Shown here one piece after another: positions 1-15,600 of a DNA stretch of 64,000 bases (its first letter is position 1; each line of letters starts with the position of its first letter). The DNA is from Ceriagrion tenellum. Lineage: Eukaryota > Arthropoda > Insecta > Odonata > Coenagrionidae. The notes below the pieces were generated by a model that was not told the origin of the DNA, did not search any database, and worked only from the letters and a program-made list of their open reading frames with translations. The stretch lies in NCBI GenBank assembly GCA_963169105.1, contig OY720643.1, forward strand, positions 86,597,696 through 86,661,695, written 5' to 3'. The position numbers and the translations under genes are program-made.

Positions 1-204
1 ATAAAATGCATATAAAAATCCATTATATAGTATGTATTTTCCTTTACATATGTATGTTTTTATCATAAGGAGTAAAACTAACTTTGGTGCACCATAAAAG
101 TACATTCGTTTTAAATTTTTCTGTATCTTTCAAGAATTTTATTTTTTGAAGTATGAATATTAGCGAAAAACCTTTTTGAAAAAGTTCGTATTTTCGTTTA
201 CAAA
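1..204. repeat. AT-rich satellite array, left part
   Basis: This stretch carries the same recurring blocks as the long array after 1,320: a TTATCATAAG block near 60, ACTTTGGTGCACCA near 80, and a run resembling TTCGTTTACAAATATATAC near 190. I read it as the continuation of that array on the far side of an inserted LINE. No coding potential is seen. Confidence 0.6.
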
Positions 205-1315
205 TATATACATTTTTATCGGTTTACGACATTCTACGTCTTCCGATTCCCACATTACATGCTTCCCGATCATTCCACAGATCTCCATCTCCTCTATCTC
301 CCATTTCTTTCTGTACCCCTTGTGCACAACTTTTCCTCGGTCTGCCTCTCCGCCGCCTTCCTTCCGGGTTCCATAGCAACATTTGTTTGGAAGTCTTTGA
401 TTACCCATTCATTGCACGTGCCCATACCATCCAGTGTTTATGTTCCATCTACTATTGTATCATTGACATTCATAATTTCTCTGATCCTTCCATTCCTTAT
501 TCTTTCTTATTTGATTTTCCGGCTGCTCTTCGCCTGAAGTCAATGACAATTTTTCTGATTTTTCATACATATAATTTCAAGCTTTACTTCATAGCTGTAG
601 GATACTTTGCTTTTTACTATGGTATTATAAATTCTCTTTTATTTTTATTGGATATTGTCTGATCTCACAATCAGATATTCTGTAGTGTTACTGCCTTTAT
701 ACCTTTATTACATCTATCCCTGAAGGCTGCCTCCATTATTTTATTTTCTGAAATTTGTATCCTCAAGTATTTATACTCTTTACAGTGTCTTATTTGTTGC
801 CCACCTTCTAAAAAAGATTGAATTGCCTTTCTACCATGCGCATATATATAGTTTTTTTTCAACACTGATATCCAGATCCCAGTTTTGGTATTCCTCTATA
901 TTTTTATGGTCATATATTATAAATATTCATGATCTTGGGATAGAATAACTTTGTCATGTGCATAGATTGAGATGTATATGGTACTTTCGTTCAAAGGTAT
1001 TCCCATGGAGTTGAATTTTCTTTTCCAGCTCTTAAGCACTAGATCTAAATGTATTTTAAAATGTTTTGGGGAAATACAGCAGCTCTGTCTTAGACCTTTT
1101 TTTCTTTTTAATCCTTGAGAAAAGCCGTTTTCAATTCTGATTTTGGCAGCACTATATTTGTATTAATTTTTTTGGCTATTATAAAGTATGGGCCTATGTT
1201 ACATCTTCTTGGGACCTCACACAGGACTAGGAGTTCCCTGCACCTTCCCATTTGTGGCACCGTATTGTATGCTTTTTTAAGATCAACCTCTACAAGTTTT
1301 ACAAAGAATAGTTTT
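205..1315 (-). mobile_element. LINE (non-LTR retrotransposon) reverse-transcriptase relic
   Basis: Read on the minus strand, broken frames give a recognisable order of LINE reverse-transcriptase motifs. VDLKKAYNTVP, the motif A region with its catalytic Asp, lies near 1,250-1,300. A degenerate ADD-like motif (AHDKVIL) lies near 930-970. KEYKYL followed by a RDRCNKG-type stretch (motif D/E region) lies near 700-800. A C-terminal WYGHVQ then GRPRK block lies near 330-440. Stops and frameshifts separate the pieces; for example a stop follows WYGHVQ where related elements have Arg, and GRPRK is in another frame. The endonuclease part and 5' end are missing. The spacing and motifs suit the endonuclease-RT LINEs common in arthropods, but the clade is not resolved. 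It lies inside the satellite array and is dead. Confidence 0.75.
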
Positions 1316-4300
1316 TAAACATTCTGAAGTGCTCAATCTATTGTTAACCTCAAAATGAAATTCTATTTTAAATATTTCCTTCCGTTCGTTTTACTTTCCT
1401 TCTGGTTTATTTAGTCTAGTGGAGAATTTTGAATGCCTGTGAAATCTTTGCAAAACTGGATGTTTTCGATTACATATAGAATTTTTTATCATTCTTAAAT
1501 ATGCTTTCTTTAGTGAAGCACAAAAATATTGTTTTTTAACATTCTGTTCTCTTTCTTGATTATAATGGGGTTGTGTAAATGTTTGAAAAAAAATTTTATT
1601 GTGTTTTCTTGGTTTCCTTTAAAAAAAGGACTTTTAACTTGCTCAATATGCCATATTTGACTACTACAAAAAGTTAATCATTTATAATTCTTTTTCTTTG
1701 ATTTTATTATCGCTGTGGAAAATTGAAAATTGAATGAAATCGTTGTTTTCTTCCTCTGTATTTTCTTAAAAAAATAATTTTTTTCTTCATTTTGTTATGA
1801 GATATCTTTGGTATACAACAAAATGATGTACATTCTAGAAAAATTTCTTCTTATCGTGATTCATAATCTTTCAAAAAAAATGTTGTAAACGTACCTAAAT
1901 ACAAAATTTTAAAAATAATTTCACAAAAACTTTTTAATTACCACAGCGCTAAAAAGTGAAGAATAAAAGCAAAAGAATTTAAAACTAATGACTTTTGTGG
2001 TATTCCAAAGATTAATAACTTGAGAATGATTAAAGTCTTTTTCTTAACGAAAATGGGAATTTTTCAAAGGTTTTCAAAGCATAAAAAATTTTCAAAAAGA
2101 AAAATAAAGCAAATAGAGATAAAAATTTTTAATCTTTTATGTAATTTTGAAGTTTGTCAAAGATTGATAATATGAGAATGATAAAAAAATTTAATTTCAA
2201 ATTTAAATACTTAATTAACAAATATTTCATTTGCATTAATTATTACCACACCACAAAATGATAGATAAAAAAATTATAAAATAACCTTTGTGTTGCATTA
2301 AATAAAGCATACTTTTTAAGGCTTATTTTGAAAAAATTTAGTGCAAAATAAATTCATTACTTATAAGTTTCAACTTCTAAAAATCAAGAAAGAAAGGTTA
2401 TAACTAAAAGTTTAATATCTTTTTGTGTTTAACTAAAAGAGCATATTTACGAATGCTTAAAAAATTGCTTAAAAAGTATATGGGAAACAACTGAGTGGTT
2501 AAGTTTTTGTATGCATACAAAAGATTATGAATTGGAGAATTGTTTAAGAATCTTGTTGAAGAAAGAGATAAAATGTTAAGTTTGTACGGTTTATATAGTT
2601 TACAAAAATGGATAACATCAGAATAATTGAAGAGTTTAATTTTATGAGAAATGATGGAATCCACAAAATTTTCAACACCGCGCAATGGCAAAGAAATCAG
2701 CCAATTTATAAATTTATCACTTTTTGTGTTGCGTCAAATGAACATTATTTTTGAGGTTTTCAATTCCTTTTTTGTTGAAGTATATAGGGACGGAGTATTT
2801 CCAATTTTCCTGTTTCACAAATTTTCAGATAGATGATATCAAGAATTAAATTAAATAATTAAAAATTTAATATCAAATCTGGTGTCTCTCAAAAGAAGGC
2901 AAAATTGCGAATGTTTATAATATTCTATTTTTTAAGGAAATGTTTGTTTTCAAAGTTAATAAGTATTTAAAATTATCCACAACTATCTCAAAAGAAGGTA
3001 AAATATATTTTTTTTTAATTAATGTAATGCATCTATGATATAAGATTACAAAGTGTAAAAATCTGTTATTAAATGACTATAAATAAAAATTTATAAGTGT
3101 TTCTCGGCATTCAAACTACTCCGCATTACCAAAACATCTAGTAGGGTATTGAAAAGTTTTAAATGAATCTTTCTTTGTCTCTCTCAACTCATAGGTTTTA
3201 ATGCATTCAAATGTCTTCAAAAGGATAAATATTGGAGGAAAAAAGAAATACTTGTAAGATATGAAGTCATTTTTTAGCGGCCCAAATGTCAGAATAATTA
3301 ATGTGTTATTTTAAATGGAAATGCGGAATTTACAAAGTATCTATTCACAATTAAAGTTGCCAAACCGCGATAACATTAATAAAGGTAGCACATAAATTAT
3401 GAATTTATCAATCATCCAAATTAAAATAATTTTAATGTGTGTTTACCTTATTTTTAAAAATTTTAAGTATATAGGAATTTTAAGTATTTCATGAAGCATA
3501 TCCGAAATTTTCAAACCGCTAAGAAGTTAAGAATAAAACCAACATTAATAAATTGAATTATTCTCTCTTTCTCTGGGTATACTATGTTAAGGTGCATTTA
3601 AATATCGTAAACGAAAATGCTGCATTTTTCAAATATTTCATATTATTTTTATTTTTTCCACAATCATAAACAATCTATTTAGAAAGTAAAATTAGATAAA
3701 TTAATTTGTATTTTAGTGAACCAAATATATAATACTTTAAAATGATGAGATTTTCTGCATCAGATAGTAATCTTGATGATATGAAAAGATTAATAACATA
3801 TTTCTTTTGGTGGTGAACCAAAGTTACTATTGTTTCTTATGATAAATAAACATCCATTTGTAAACGAAAGTATGTAATTTATCATGGGATGTCGTAAACA
3901 TTTCCTATTTACCACAAGGATATAAAGGCAAGAATTAAAGAAAGAATTTTTAAAATATATGCACTTGTGGTGTTACTAACATTTAATAGTATTTTGATTT
4001 ATTTCATAAGGATAAATAATCAAGAAAAAGAGGAATATTTTTAAGATTGTTCTGGCTTCCTTAATGTCTGAAGTATTCTAAACATGAACAAGTAAAAGAA
4101 TCATTAATACATCATTTCAATAGATACTTCGGAATTCAAAAAGGTTTAATTGACATTTTAAATTGTTATCACCGAAAAAGATATAGAAATACCACTCAAA
4201 ATATGTAAATTTACCACTTATTGTGGAACAGCAAATAATATTTATTTTTGAAGATTAAAGAATCTTTTTTGTGAAAAATAAACCGGAATTTTTTAAGATT

Positions 4301-7300
4301 CACTTGTTTCAAAGTTTTTCGCATCGCCTATGGTTAAAAAAAATTTATTTTTGCGTTTCAATAAAGAAAGCAGATATCAGATTGATCAAAATATTCTTAA
4401 CGTAAACGAAAATATGCGTTTCTCAACAATGTAATTTTCATTCAAAATTTTCAACCTCTTAAATCGACCCCTGAGAAAGTAGAATAAGAAAACTTAATTT
4501 TCCTTTGGCTAACCAAGATTATATACTTAAAATTAGGTAATTATTTTATTGGTTAACGACATTGCGAATTATTTTCAAGTATTTTTCTTAATCTAATGAA
4601 TATCGCTTAGCCAAAATATTAAGTAAGACTTGAAAAAGTATTCAATTTAATCTCATCTTTTTGGTGCACGAACGATAATAGTACTTCCAGTGATAAAAAA
4701 TAGCTATTTGTAAACTGATATACTGAGTTTAATAAAACATTTGATCTGCATTTCACAATTGGACAACGTTTAAAAGTCAATAATAAACGCGAAGAAATTT
4801 TAATGAATGGCTGTTGTGGTGGTGGTGGACAACATAAATGGTGGATTCTTTGGAGTGATTCATATTCTTATAGGAAACGATAGGCGGTAATTTTCTAGGG
4901 TTTTAAAATCATTGAAACTTTAAATAAAGCGAAATAACAAGAAAGAGAAAATATTTTAAGGTTGTATGTATTTTTGTGCAATACTTTAACGTATAAAAGT
5001 TTTTAAGATTAATTTCAAAAGAAAGGACGGAATTAAAAAAAGTTTCTTTGATAATGAAATAAATTAAAAAATTCAAAATTAATCACTTTTTTTGGTGCAT
5101 TAAGTGAACTTCAATTGTGAAGGATAAAAAACTTCTTTTGATAACGACAGTTCGGAATAATTACGTATTTTATGTGTCATAATTTTACAAAACGCATAAA
5201 TATCAAGATTTAAAGAAAATAAAAAAACATAAAAGTTCGGTGTTTCACAAAAATATGATTTTTAATTCTAATTTCAATGATAATAGTTTGATTTCAAGAT
5301 TTTAATAGGATTTCCGATTTTTTCGCAAGCAATTACATCTATAAAGAAAGTAAAAATATTAATATGAAGTAGTTGATTCGGTGAGCCAAAGAACCTTCAA
5401 ACTGAATAATTCTATCAATATTTTTCAAATGCAAGTGTAAACAAAAGTCTTTTTATGTATTGAAACTTTTCTGCTACGCCAAAAATTTAAGTCCTGTTGT
5501 GTTGCACGAAAGGTAACATTATTTATTATGATAAAAACGTTACATGCATACGATAATTCGGAATTTATAAAATTAATTTTAATAATTAGGTAATTTAAAA
5601 AAAATAATAGATAATGTGAAAATTTCCCAATTATCGTACTTATTGTTATTATTTCTTTAACATTTTTCTGTACCATAACGTTAAAAGGTCAACAATGATA
5701 GCAGTGAAAGTAAATGAAAAGCAATTGTGGCTTTAAAAAGGTGTCACATTTCAGAATATATAAAAAAATCTTCATATATCCGGAAATTGAAATCTTTCAA
5801 AGATTTTAATAGTAATTATATGTTTGGTTTAATAATCCAGATGGAAACGTACATTTTATGATCATGTATCTTTTGGTAGCGTACGGAAGAAATTGAATAT
5901 AAGAAAGATAAAAAACTTTAACTTCAAATAAAAATTGAGAATCAACAAAATCTTTTTCCTCATTTTCCACTTCGCATAAATAAAAAGAAAGACTTCAAAC
6001 AATTCATAAATTAATCATATTTTTCATAGCGCCGAAAACTCTAGAATTGAAGCACATTTATAAATTATTTTGTTTTTTGTTTTTCACTAGAAAATTTGTT
6101 TCCGATAGCTTATATTTTTTCATTTATTAAAATTTATGAGTGTTTCTAAGATTTATATGCCTCCAAACAGTACCACTATGTACTAAAATGAAACAAATTA
6201 AGAATGTAAACACTATTTACCTAATGTGATGATCCAAAGATATGGTGCTCAAAATTATTCAAAACTTTTATTAAAAAACGAAAATATGATTTTTTTTAAA
6301 TGAAGAATAAAAACATAAATGGATTTTCTACTCGTGTTTCACTTAAGAAAGCTTAATACCCGAAATTTCAAAATATTCTTTTTTAAATGAAATTTCTGAG
6401 ATTTCAAAAGATTTTCTGTGCATTCAGATTTTTCAAAAAGCTCCTTCTATCTTAAAAGGATATCTCTAAATAATATAATTCAAAGTTTCATTTTATTGAT
6501 GTGGTGAACCATAGATATAATCCTTCAAATTGATTAAGATCTTTTATCATTTTACAAAATGGATATTTTTCGAAGATTGTGTCTGCCTTCGGGCATATCC
6601 AAGTGCCAAGAAATCAAGAATGACAATAATCCTCAAAAGTGAGATTTAACGTTGTTAGATTGTATGTCATTCCTTTGTGTGCCAAAGATTGATGGTACAA
6701 TAGAATGATGTAAAAGTTTAACTGTAAATTAAATCATGGATTTTACTTTGATTTAAATTTATTCAAACTTTTTGACTTCACGAAAATAGATTGATGTAAT
6801 TATTTAATTGCGATATCGAAACAATATTTTTAATATATGTAGCATCTTTGCTTGCGAAAAAGATTTTATTTGACAGAAAACTTTGTTTTTCCGGTTTTTT
6901 GTTCCAAATTAAAAGATTTTACAATTTTTTTATTTTTTTTGTTAGGCTACAGAAAAATACATATTTTAAAAAATTTAAATGTTCCTAATGGAATATTAAA
7001 CAATGTGAAAAACATTTACGCTTAAAAGTTATTTAAAAATGTCCGCTAAAAATAGTTTATTGATATTAAAGATAAATATCTTTAAAACACCTCTATAAGC
7101 TTTCAAATCTAATTTTTACCTTTTATTCTTGACAGTTTAGTGCAATATTAAAAAATAAATAATATTCTTTTGATATTACGTATTTTGGCTTACAAATAGT
7201 AGATTCTTATTGTAAGAATGAAGAAAACACATTGGTTCAACACAAAAAGTCGTTTATTTTAATTGTTTTCACATAAATCAAATTGATGATTTGGTTTTTC

Positions 7301-10240
7301 AGAGTTGTTTGAAAGCACAGAATATCTTACAAAAGATTCTTATTATTGTTTACTTATTTATAATTTTTAAACTTTGTTAGAATTCTATATTTGATACACC
7401 ATACAATGAAACCCATTTCTATAATTGTACTTCTTTTTTATTTCATAATTTAGCTCATAGACAAAATAAAATGCATATAAAAACGTTAAAAAATAAAATT
7501 TGTTTCATTATCATCATTTGAAAATGAAAAACTGAATTTTTTTAACATTTTCAATAATGTTTTAAAATTGAACTTAACGCTACAAAGTCAAGAAGGAAGT
7601 GAAAAAATAAAAAATGATTTACTTGTAGGGTAATAACAAGATTCTTGACAGTAATGTGCGATATTAGAAAAAATATCATTCCGTTCAAATTTCTGAGGGT
7701 GAGATTTTAAAATTTATAACTTCCTAATGGATTATTAAACATTGTGAAAAATTTAATGCGAAAAAGTTATTGAAAATTTTAATAATAGAAATCAAAACTT
7801 TATTTTGTAATTTATGATTTTGTAAATTATTATGTAATTTCAGAACTATTTAAACATGTTTTTAAATAGAAAATTGAATCTTTTTAAGCCTTTAAAAACA
7901 TAAACTTATCACTAGGTGACAAAATCAAGGAGTTGAAAAGATTTTGCATCTTTCAGCTGTGTACCAATGAAGGAAATATAAGAATTTTTAAAATCTTAAA
8001 TTTTGAAGGAAAAAAGCATAATTAATCAGTATTTCATAAAAATGAAACCTTTCATCCCCTCAAGAATTATAACTAAATAATGAAAAAATTTGTGTAATGA
8101 TCACCTTTTATGGTTCGTAAAATTAAGTTTATATCAAGGAGTAATGAATATTTTTGATGAAAGCACAAAAAGTGTCATAATTTATGAGACTCAAAATTTT
8201 TCACAACGCCGAAGAATAACAGCATATAGGCGTGAATTGACTTTATTTTGGTGTTTTACTTAAGAAAAAATTTTACCCCTTGGTTAAATGCGCTTTTTAA
8301 AAGGAAATTTCTGACATTACATGTGCTTCAAGTACATCGGTTATATTTTTTATATCTTTGATATGATAGACTTAAGAGTCAAAGAATTCTTCAAAATGAT
8401 TCAATTATTTTGTTAAAATTCGAAAAAAAGAAATTTTTTCAATCAATTTCTCTGCATTCAAACAAAAATCTGGAAAAAAATCTAGTAAAAATTTAATACT
8501 TATGCTATTCATTAGAGTTCAAAATATTGATACTAATAGAATGGTTGAAAAATTTGATTTTTATATAAATTACCTTATGTATAAAATAGTCATTAATTAA
8601 TGTTAAACAACGCACAACCAGAAATATTAATATAATTGATTGATTGCGGAGTGGAAATAATTTTTTTTAAATAAATATATTTCTGCGTTGTGGAAAATTT
8701 TATGAAAATTATAACCATTGTTTCTCCTTATTTTAATCCGAAATTGATATTTTCTTATCACGAAAGGTAATATATCAAATCAAATATAAATCTAAGGTTT
8801 AACTATTTCTAGCATTTTCTTCAGTGGTGCGCTAAAAATGGATACATAGTTTTAACTTTTTGTTTTTTGTTGATTTTGTTGATCTTGATCTAGACCTTGT
8901 GATAAAATAAATGCTTTAATTCTTTTAAAACATTTCAATCAGGAAAATCCTTAGATGTTAAAGATATATTCTTTATAACACCTTTAGAAAGCATTAGTTC
9001 TGTTTTTTTGCTTTTACTCTTGACAGTTTAGCCTAGTAATAAAAATTTTTTTAAAAAGTTTTCTTTATAATTCCATATTATCGTTAATGGCAGATGATTC
9101 TAATCGTTACAAGTAATAATATGAACACCACAAGGCCATTAATGTCAACTTGCTTCTCATTCATGTTGAATATTTGGTTTTTCAGAATATTTCTTCTAAA
9201 GAAAATCTTAAAAAAAATCTTTGGATTCTTTGTGTTTACTTGTAAATGTTATGTTAACACTTTTAGGCATTGTGTCTATGATACACCATCAAACGTAGAC
9301 ACTTTTTACTTTATCTCCATTTTTACCTTATTTTTACTTTTGAACAAAATTTCACGCATATTAAGACGTTCAAAGTTAAAATTATTTCGCTACCGTTAAT
9401 TTCTAAACGAAATGCGAATTTTTTAACGATTTCAATAAGATTCTTAAATTTGGCAGTACGCTTCAAAGTCATGGAAGAAAGTAAAATAATATGTGGGTTT
9501 CTACAAAGATTTCATGTTTCTGAATGATTTATTTTCTCGTAAATATTTTTTATTGATAATTGAATTTTTGGCTGATTTAAATAGCATAAAAACTCTTTAA
9601 AAGGCGAAATAAATAAGAAGTCGAAAAGTTTCAATTAGTGTATCCTTTAGTTTCGTACCTAGGAAAAAAATAATAATTATTCAAATCTTTATTTTAAATT
9701 AAAGTACTGAAATAAATATGAATTAATTTATTAAAGAAAACTTTCCTTACCTCAAAAATCTTGAGTAATAATTATAAAAACTTATACAGTAATCACACTC
9801 TATGGTGCATCAAATGGAGATTTTTTCTATGTATTAATAAATATTTTTGTAAATAAACCACAAAATTATTTCAAATTTTTTTACTAAAAAATTTTCACAT
9901 GCTTTAAAGTCAAGACTACAAGCAGAAAGGCATAGATTGTTTTCGTTTTCATATCTCACTTGAGAAAGCATATTTCGGAATGCTTAAAATTTTCTTTTTG
10001 ATGACATTGACATTTTTTAAGAATTTATTTGTGCTTTCATTTTTTAAAAGATCGAATATTATCTCGAAATCGAAACTCTCGAATATCTCGAAAGTGTACC
10101 AATGATTTGATTATGATTTTGTTAATTTTTTTTTAATTGAAATTTTCAATTGAAAAAAATTTGAAAAAAAAATTGAAAAAATATCAAAATATTCATAAAA
10201 TTATCAAAACTTTATTTAAATGATGCGCTGAAACAAAGAT

Positions 10241-10284
10241 TTTCTCAGTGGTTAGATTTTAATTATAATCTAACCACTGAGAAA
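10241..10284. repeat. Perfect 18-bp inverted repeat, 8-nt loop
   Basis: The arms at 10,241-10,258 and 10,267-10,284 are exact reverse complements (TTTCTCAGTGGTTAGATT) around an 8-nt AT loop. The hairpin lies inside the otherwise diverged satellite array, so perfect arms suggest a recent local inversion-duplication event. Confidence 0.9.
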
Positions 10285-13200
10285 TTTTTAAGGAAACGTT
10301 TCTTTCCATACAATACGTACCGCAAAGACAAGGTTACAAGATAGATAGAAATTTTTTTAGATATTATTATCTATAGATAGATTTATTAGATATTATAGAA
10401 ATATTTTTAGATGTAGTTATTTAGTGTACAGTATATTGATAACTGTAGAGACATTAAAAAGTTTAATTTAACTATGAATTACGGAATCAACTTAAATATA
10501 AATCTAATTAAAATTTTTCAATCTCCCATAATGAAATGATTAATGCTATTAATTGTTATGAGAATGCAAACTTTGTTTTACCGTTGCTCAAAATTTAAAA
10601 GTTTGAATAATTCTTATATTTCCTTCTTTGGTACGCTAAAAAAGATAAATTCAAAATTTTTCTCTTTTTGTTGGTTGTTGAATTTAACGATATATTCTTA
10701 TTCATTCATCTAAAGCCTCCATTACCGATTTGTTACTTTTATTCTTGACATTTTTTCTTTTTGACTTAATATATAGAAAATATATATTCTTTAAAATGCC
10801 ATATTATCGTATACAAATATATGATTTTTATCATATGAAATAATAAAATGCTCTGGTCCAGCACAAGTTTTCATTTTTTAATATTTATTTTATTTTTTTT
10901 ATTTTTATTTTATTAATATAAATATTTTTAATATTTAATAATAATAAAAAAAATTCATTTAATTTTTTCATATTTTTCTTGATAAATTGGTTGGTTAGAA
11001 ATGTTTGAAAGCTAGGAAACTCTTCTAAACACTTCCTTTGTTTGCTATTTAATGTTTTTATTTATTGTCAAGTATTATTTCTTTGAAACACAATGCTAAC
11101 AAGGACATTTAATTAAGTTTACTTCTTTTTTATATTAATTTTGCTTGTGACGAAAATTAAATGCATAAGATAACGTCGAATAGTAAAATTCTTTCGTTAA
11201 TGTCAATTTGCAAACAAACAACGGAAATTTTTAACGATTTAATAATATTTTAAAATTTGCCAATACGCTACAAAGTTGAGAAAGATTAATGTTATATTTA
11301 TTGCGGAGAGGAAATGATATTTGATGTAAATACTATTTTGGCTGTGTGGATAAGTTTTAATGAGAATGCAAATTTTTTTATTCTGTATTATTATTCATAC
11401 TAAAAGGCTTTATGTATCTTATATTATACTTTATTATTTACCGTATAATAAAATAATTGCTTTAGAGCATTAAAAATTTTTATGATAATTAAATAATGTG
11501 TTGATGTCAAGTATATAGCCGTATAAACATAAAACATGCAATTTTAATTTTTCCATTGTTATTTGGTTAAGGACTGTAGTAAAAAATATTTATAATAATC
11601 TTTTAATACTCCGTTTTATCGTTTACAAATAGATAAATCCTATCATATGAAATAATGAAAATCAGTTTGGTCCACCACATAGAGATATTTATTTGACCTT
11701 TATTCATATAATTCACGAAATTCGGTGTTTTCAGAATTTATTGAAAGCAGAGGATATCGTCGTAAGGTTTCGTATTTTCGTTTACAGATTAATATTTTTT
11801 TTCATTGTAGGGCGTTATATCTTTTATACACAATACAAAAAAACACATTTAATAAATTTCGTTTCTTTTTTACATTTATTTTGCTTAAAAACAAAATTCA
11901 ATGAATATAAAGACGTTAGAAATATCAATATTTTCGTCATCGTAAATTAATTACGAAAAACGGAAGATTTTAACGATCCCAATATTGAAAATTTCAGTAT
12001 CCTCCGAAGTCAAGAATAAAAGTAAAAAACTTGACTAACATCTAAGGTTTTACAAAAATGTTATGTCTCTGAATTGTGAAAAAATATTTCATTTATTAAT
12101 TAAAAATTTAATTTTTTGAAGATATTTAATGTATTAAAATATTTTTACAATGTAATAATCGAGAGAAACGAAAACTTTTAAGACTGCTTTTCTTTTCGCA
12201 GCGAACCAGTGAAGGAAATAAAAGAATTATTTTGAAAGTAAATTTGAATAAAATATGGACTTAACGAGAATTTACTAATTTGACAATATTTCTTTACTTC
12301 AAATAATTAGGATAAAATAAAAAAAGTATACAAAAATCACTGTTCCAGCTGCAATAAATTAAAATGATTTTTATGGTTAAAATAATTTTTATTAGTAAAA
12401 AGGTATGAAAAAATTTCACAATTTGAAGAGATTTCACATTTTCGCAATGCTTTCAGTCCACAATAAATGCAAATGTGCCAAAATGTGATTCAATTTTTGT
12501 TTCACTTAAGAAAGTTAATACCCGACAGCTTAAAGCAATCTTTTTTAAAGATATATGAGATTTTCAAATATTTATATCATCTCAAAAATGTAAAAAGTCT
12601 TGTTAAATCTCAAAAGAAAAAGCATAAAAATTTTATTGATAAACTTTGTCATGTAGGAACTCATAAATGCGTAAGTAAGACCTTTGTATTCACTGATTTT
12701 TGCAAGGCCAAATATCAAGATTATCATAAAATAAATCAAATAAGAGAAAGAAATAATCAAAGAAGAGAGAGTTAAATTTTTAAATAACATGTAATTCTTG
12801 AGTGTACAAAACATGAATGATTGAAAAGGTTAATTTTAAAATTTCATTACGGAAGTTACGTAGATTGAATACTAAGAAAAACTTTAGAAACGGAGATATA
12901 GAAAAATTATTTTAATACATTTAGCGCTGGGAAAATAATATTATAATATATACGTAATAACTTTGCGACGTGAATAGGCTTCTGATTTCTATTTTTTGAC
13001 ATGCCGCAACGTAATTTAATGTTTAAATATTTTAGCCCATAATTCTTTAAAGTTAAAAATTATTGCTTTAAACTTATTCAAAGTAATTATGATAATACAA
13101 ATAATGTATTGATTTGAATGATATAATTTTTAAGCACCTCATAAAACACTCATATTTAATTTTATCTTTTCATCTTGAAAGTTTATCCAAGTATTAAATA

Positions 13201-15329
13201 GGAATGATTCATAATAAGCATTTTAAATTCCGTATTATCGTTTACAAATAGATTAATTCCATCATAAGACATTACAAAACACTTTGGTCCACCACAAAAC
13301 GAAATTTACTTTAAATTTTTCCATATTATTCATGATCCTTTGGTTTTTCAGAGTAGTTTGAAAGAAGAAAATAATAAATACACATGCTAATAATTTTTCT
13401 TCTTTTTTACTACATTTTGTTTGAGAACAAAACTATATGAATACCTTGACATTTTTTGTTTTCTTTCTCGTCAAATTGTAAAAAACGGAGTTTTTAAACG
13501 ATCCCAGTGTTATTCATAAAATTTTCAGTATGTTCCAAAGTAAAACTTTCATCGATGTTGGTGGTAACATGATAATTATGTTTCTGGATGAATCTTATAA
13601 TGAAATTTTTATCCAAAATGAATTTTAGAATATTTAACTAGCATTTCAATATTATTCAATCTTTCCTCACCCCAGATAATTAGGTTAAAATAAAAAAATG
13701 TATACATAAATCACTGTTCATGTATAAAGTGAAATTTTCAACAAAGAGATGAGAAATCATGCGACGTTGACGATAAAGAAAAATTTGAAATTTACAAAGA
13801 TTTCTATTATTATTGCGACGAAAAAATGCGTTTCTTTTTGTAGCGTTCCAATAAAGGAATTCAGAAACTTGTTCTATCGCTAAAAAAATTAAATGGAGTT
13901 TATTTTCTTGATACAATGAACAAATGATATAATTCTTGAAAAAGTGAATTAAGTCTTATGAAAATACTAATGTCATAAATTTTTTCGAAGAATTTCTCTT
14001 AATTTAAAATTAACCCAACGCCACAAAATAAAATGACATTATTTATCAAGAAAGAGATTAAACTTTTTCATCTGTTTTTAAAAAGATTACGGAAATAACT
14101 TTGAACTAAATCGAATCGAAAATATTCAAGACCGGAGAAATATAAAAATTAATAGGAATTATGTATAGCACTAAAGAAATAATATTTTAGATAAGAAATT
14201 CACATATAGTAAATTTTATAGTTAGAAATAAGTTAATAGAAAACTTTGTAAATTTCAAATTCTTCCTTATCGTCATTGAAAACGACAAACAAAAACAAAA
14301 GGGATCTCAATATTATTTTGTATTTTTTCAGTACGCTCTACGTCAAAGTCAAGATGGAAAAAATTCATTGGCGTTTGAGGCTTAAAATAAGAAATAATTT
14401 TTTAACGAATTTATAATTCTAATTTTAATCTTAAATTGAATATTCGAATAATTTTACAGCATAAGACTTTTCTTTTGGATAAATTAACAAGAATAAGGAG
14501 AACATTTTCAAGAGTTCTTTTTTTACTGTACGTACCAACGAATAAATTTCAAAGTTATTCTAATTTTCAATAATAATAGCATTAATTTGTTTTTCATAGC
14601 ATTAAAATGATTGTCTTTAGGATACATTTACAAGAAAAAGGATAAAATTTTCAAGAATACGTTTTTTATTGTAGCGTGATAGTGATTGAATTTTAAAATA
14701 TTAATTTTACTTTTCATTTTTAATAATAATATTGAAGAAACCAAGCTTAATTAATTACTAAACTTTTTTCTTTCATCAAACGTGAATATATGAAATAAGA
14801 TATATATATAAATCACAGGTAATAGTACATAAAATTCGGAATATTTTTAAGTATTCGTTAATATTTCTGTAAAAAATTAACAAATAATTTTATAATTTAA
14901 AACAATTCAAAATTTAAGGATTGTAATTCATATCTGTGCGTAACTCGGAAGAAAATATGAGATGATATAAAATCTTCAAATTTAATTAATTTACGGAATT
15001 AACTAGAAAATTTTTATCTTCTAAATCTGCTTCTTTAGTGTTTCGATAAAAATTTTAAATTTGCCAGTACGGTACAAATTAAAGGAAAAAAATGAAAATT
15101 GATTCACCTGTGGCGTTATATGAAGTGCAAGTTTGTGTTCATGATAATTAAAAGTTTTTTAGGAAAATTGAAGTTTTCGAAGTTTATTAAAGCCTTTTTA
15201 TTATTTTCCAAGCATTAAAAAAATGACAAAATATTTATAAGATTTTGTATCTTATATTTGCGTAACTATCTCAATTGCAATGAAAATCCGATTAAACAAG
15301 TATTATTTTATTTTAAAATTCCTTACGAA

Positions 15330-15600
15330 CGTCAAAAATGTTATGCAATAAATGATGTATGACATAAATTATAAGGTAATAAATATTGGTTAAAAGATGC
15401 ACGAAACAATGTCATAAATTATTGCATTGAAAGTGTTTCGAAACGCTTAAAAAATCATTTATCAGCAGATTGGCATAAATTGAATTCCCTTAGGTTTTTC
15501 TCTAAAGAAAGTATTTTTCGAAATGCTTACATTATTCTTTTTCAAAGGAAATATCTGATTTTTGCAAAGATTCTATTTGCAAGAAAAATTTTCAGAAAGC
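15330..15600. repeat. Best-conserved satellite block, copy 1
   Basis: A block of about 270 bp running from TTCCTTACGAACGTC through AGCAGATTGGCATAAATTG to CAAAGGAAATATCTGATTT is repeated with good similarity at about 16,728, 21,955 and 24,825. These are the clearest long matches inside the array and serve as anchors for its higher-order unit. Confidence 0.7.
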
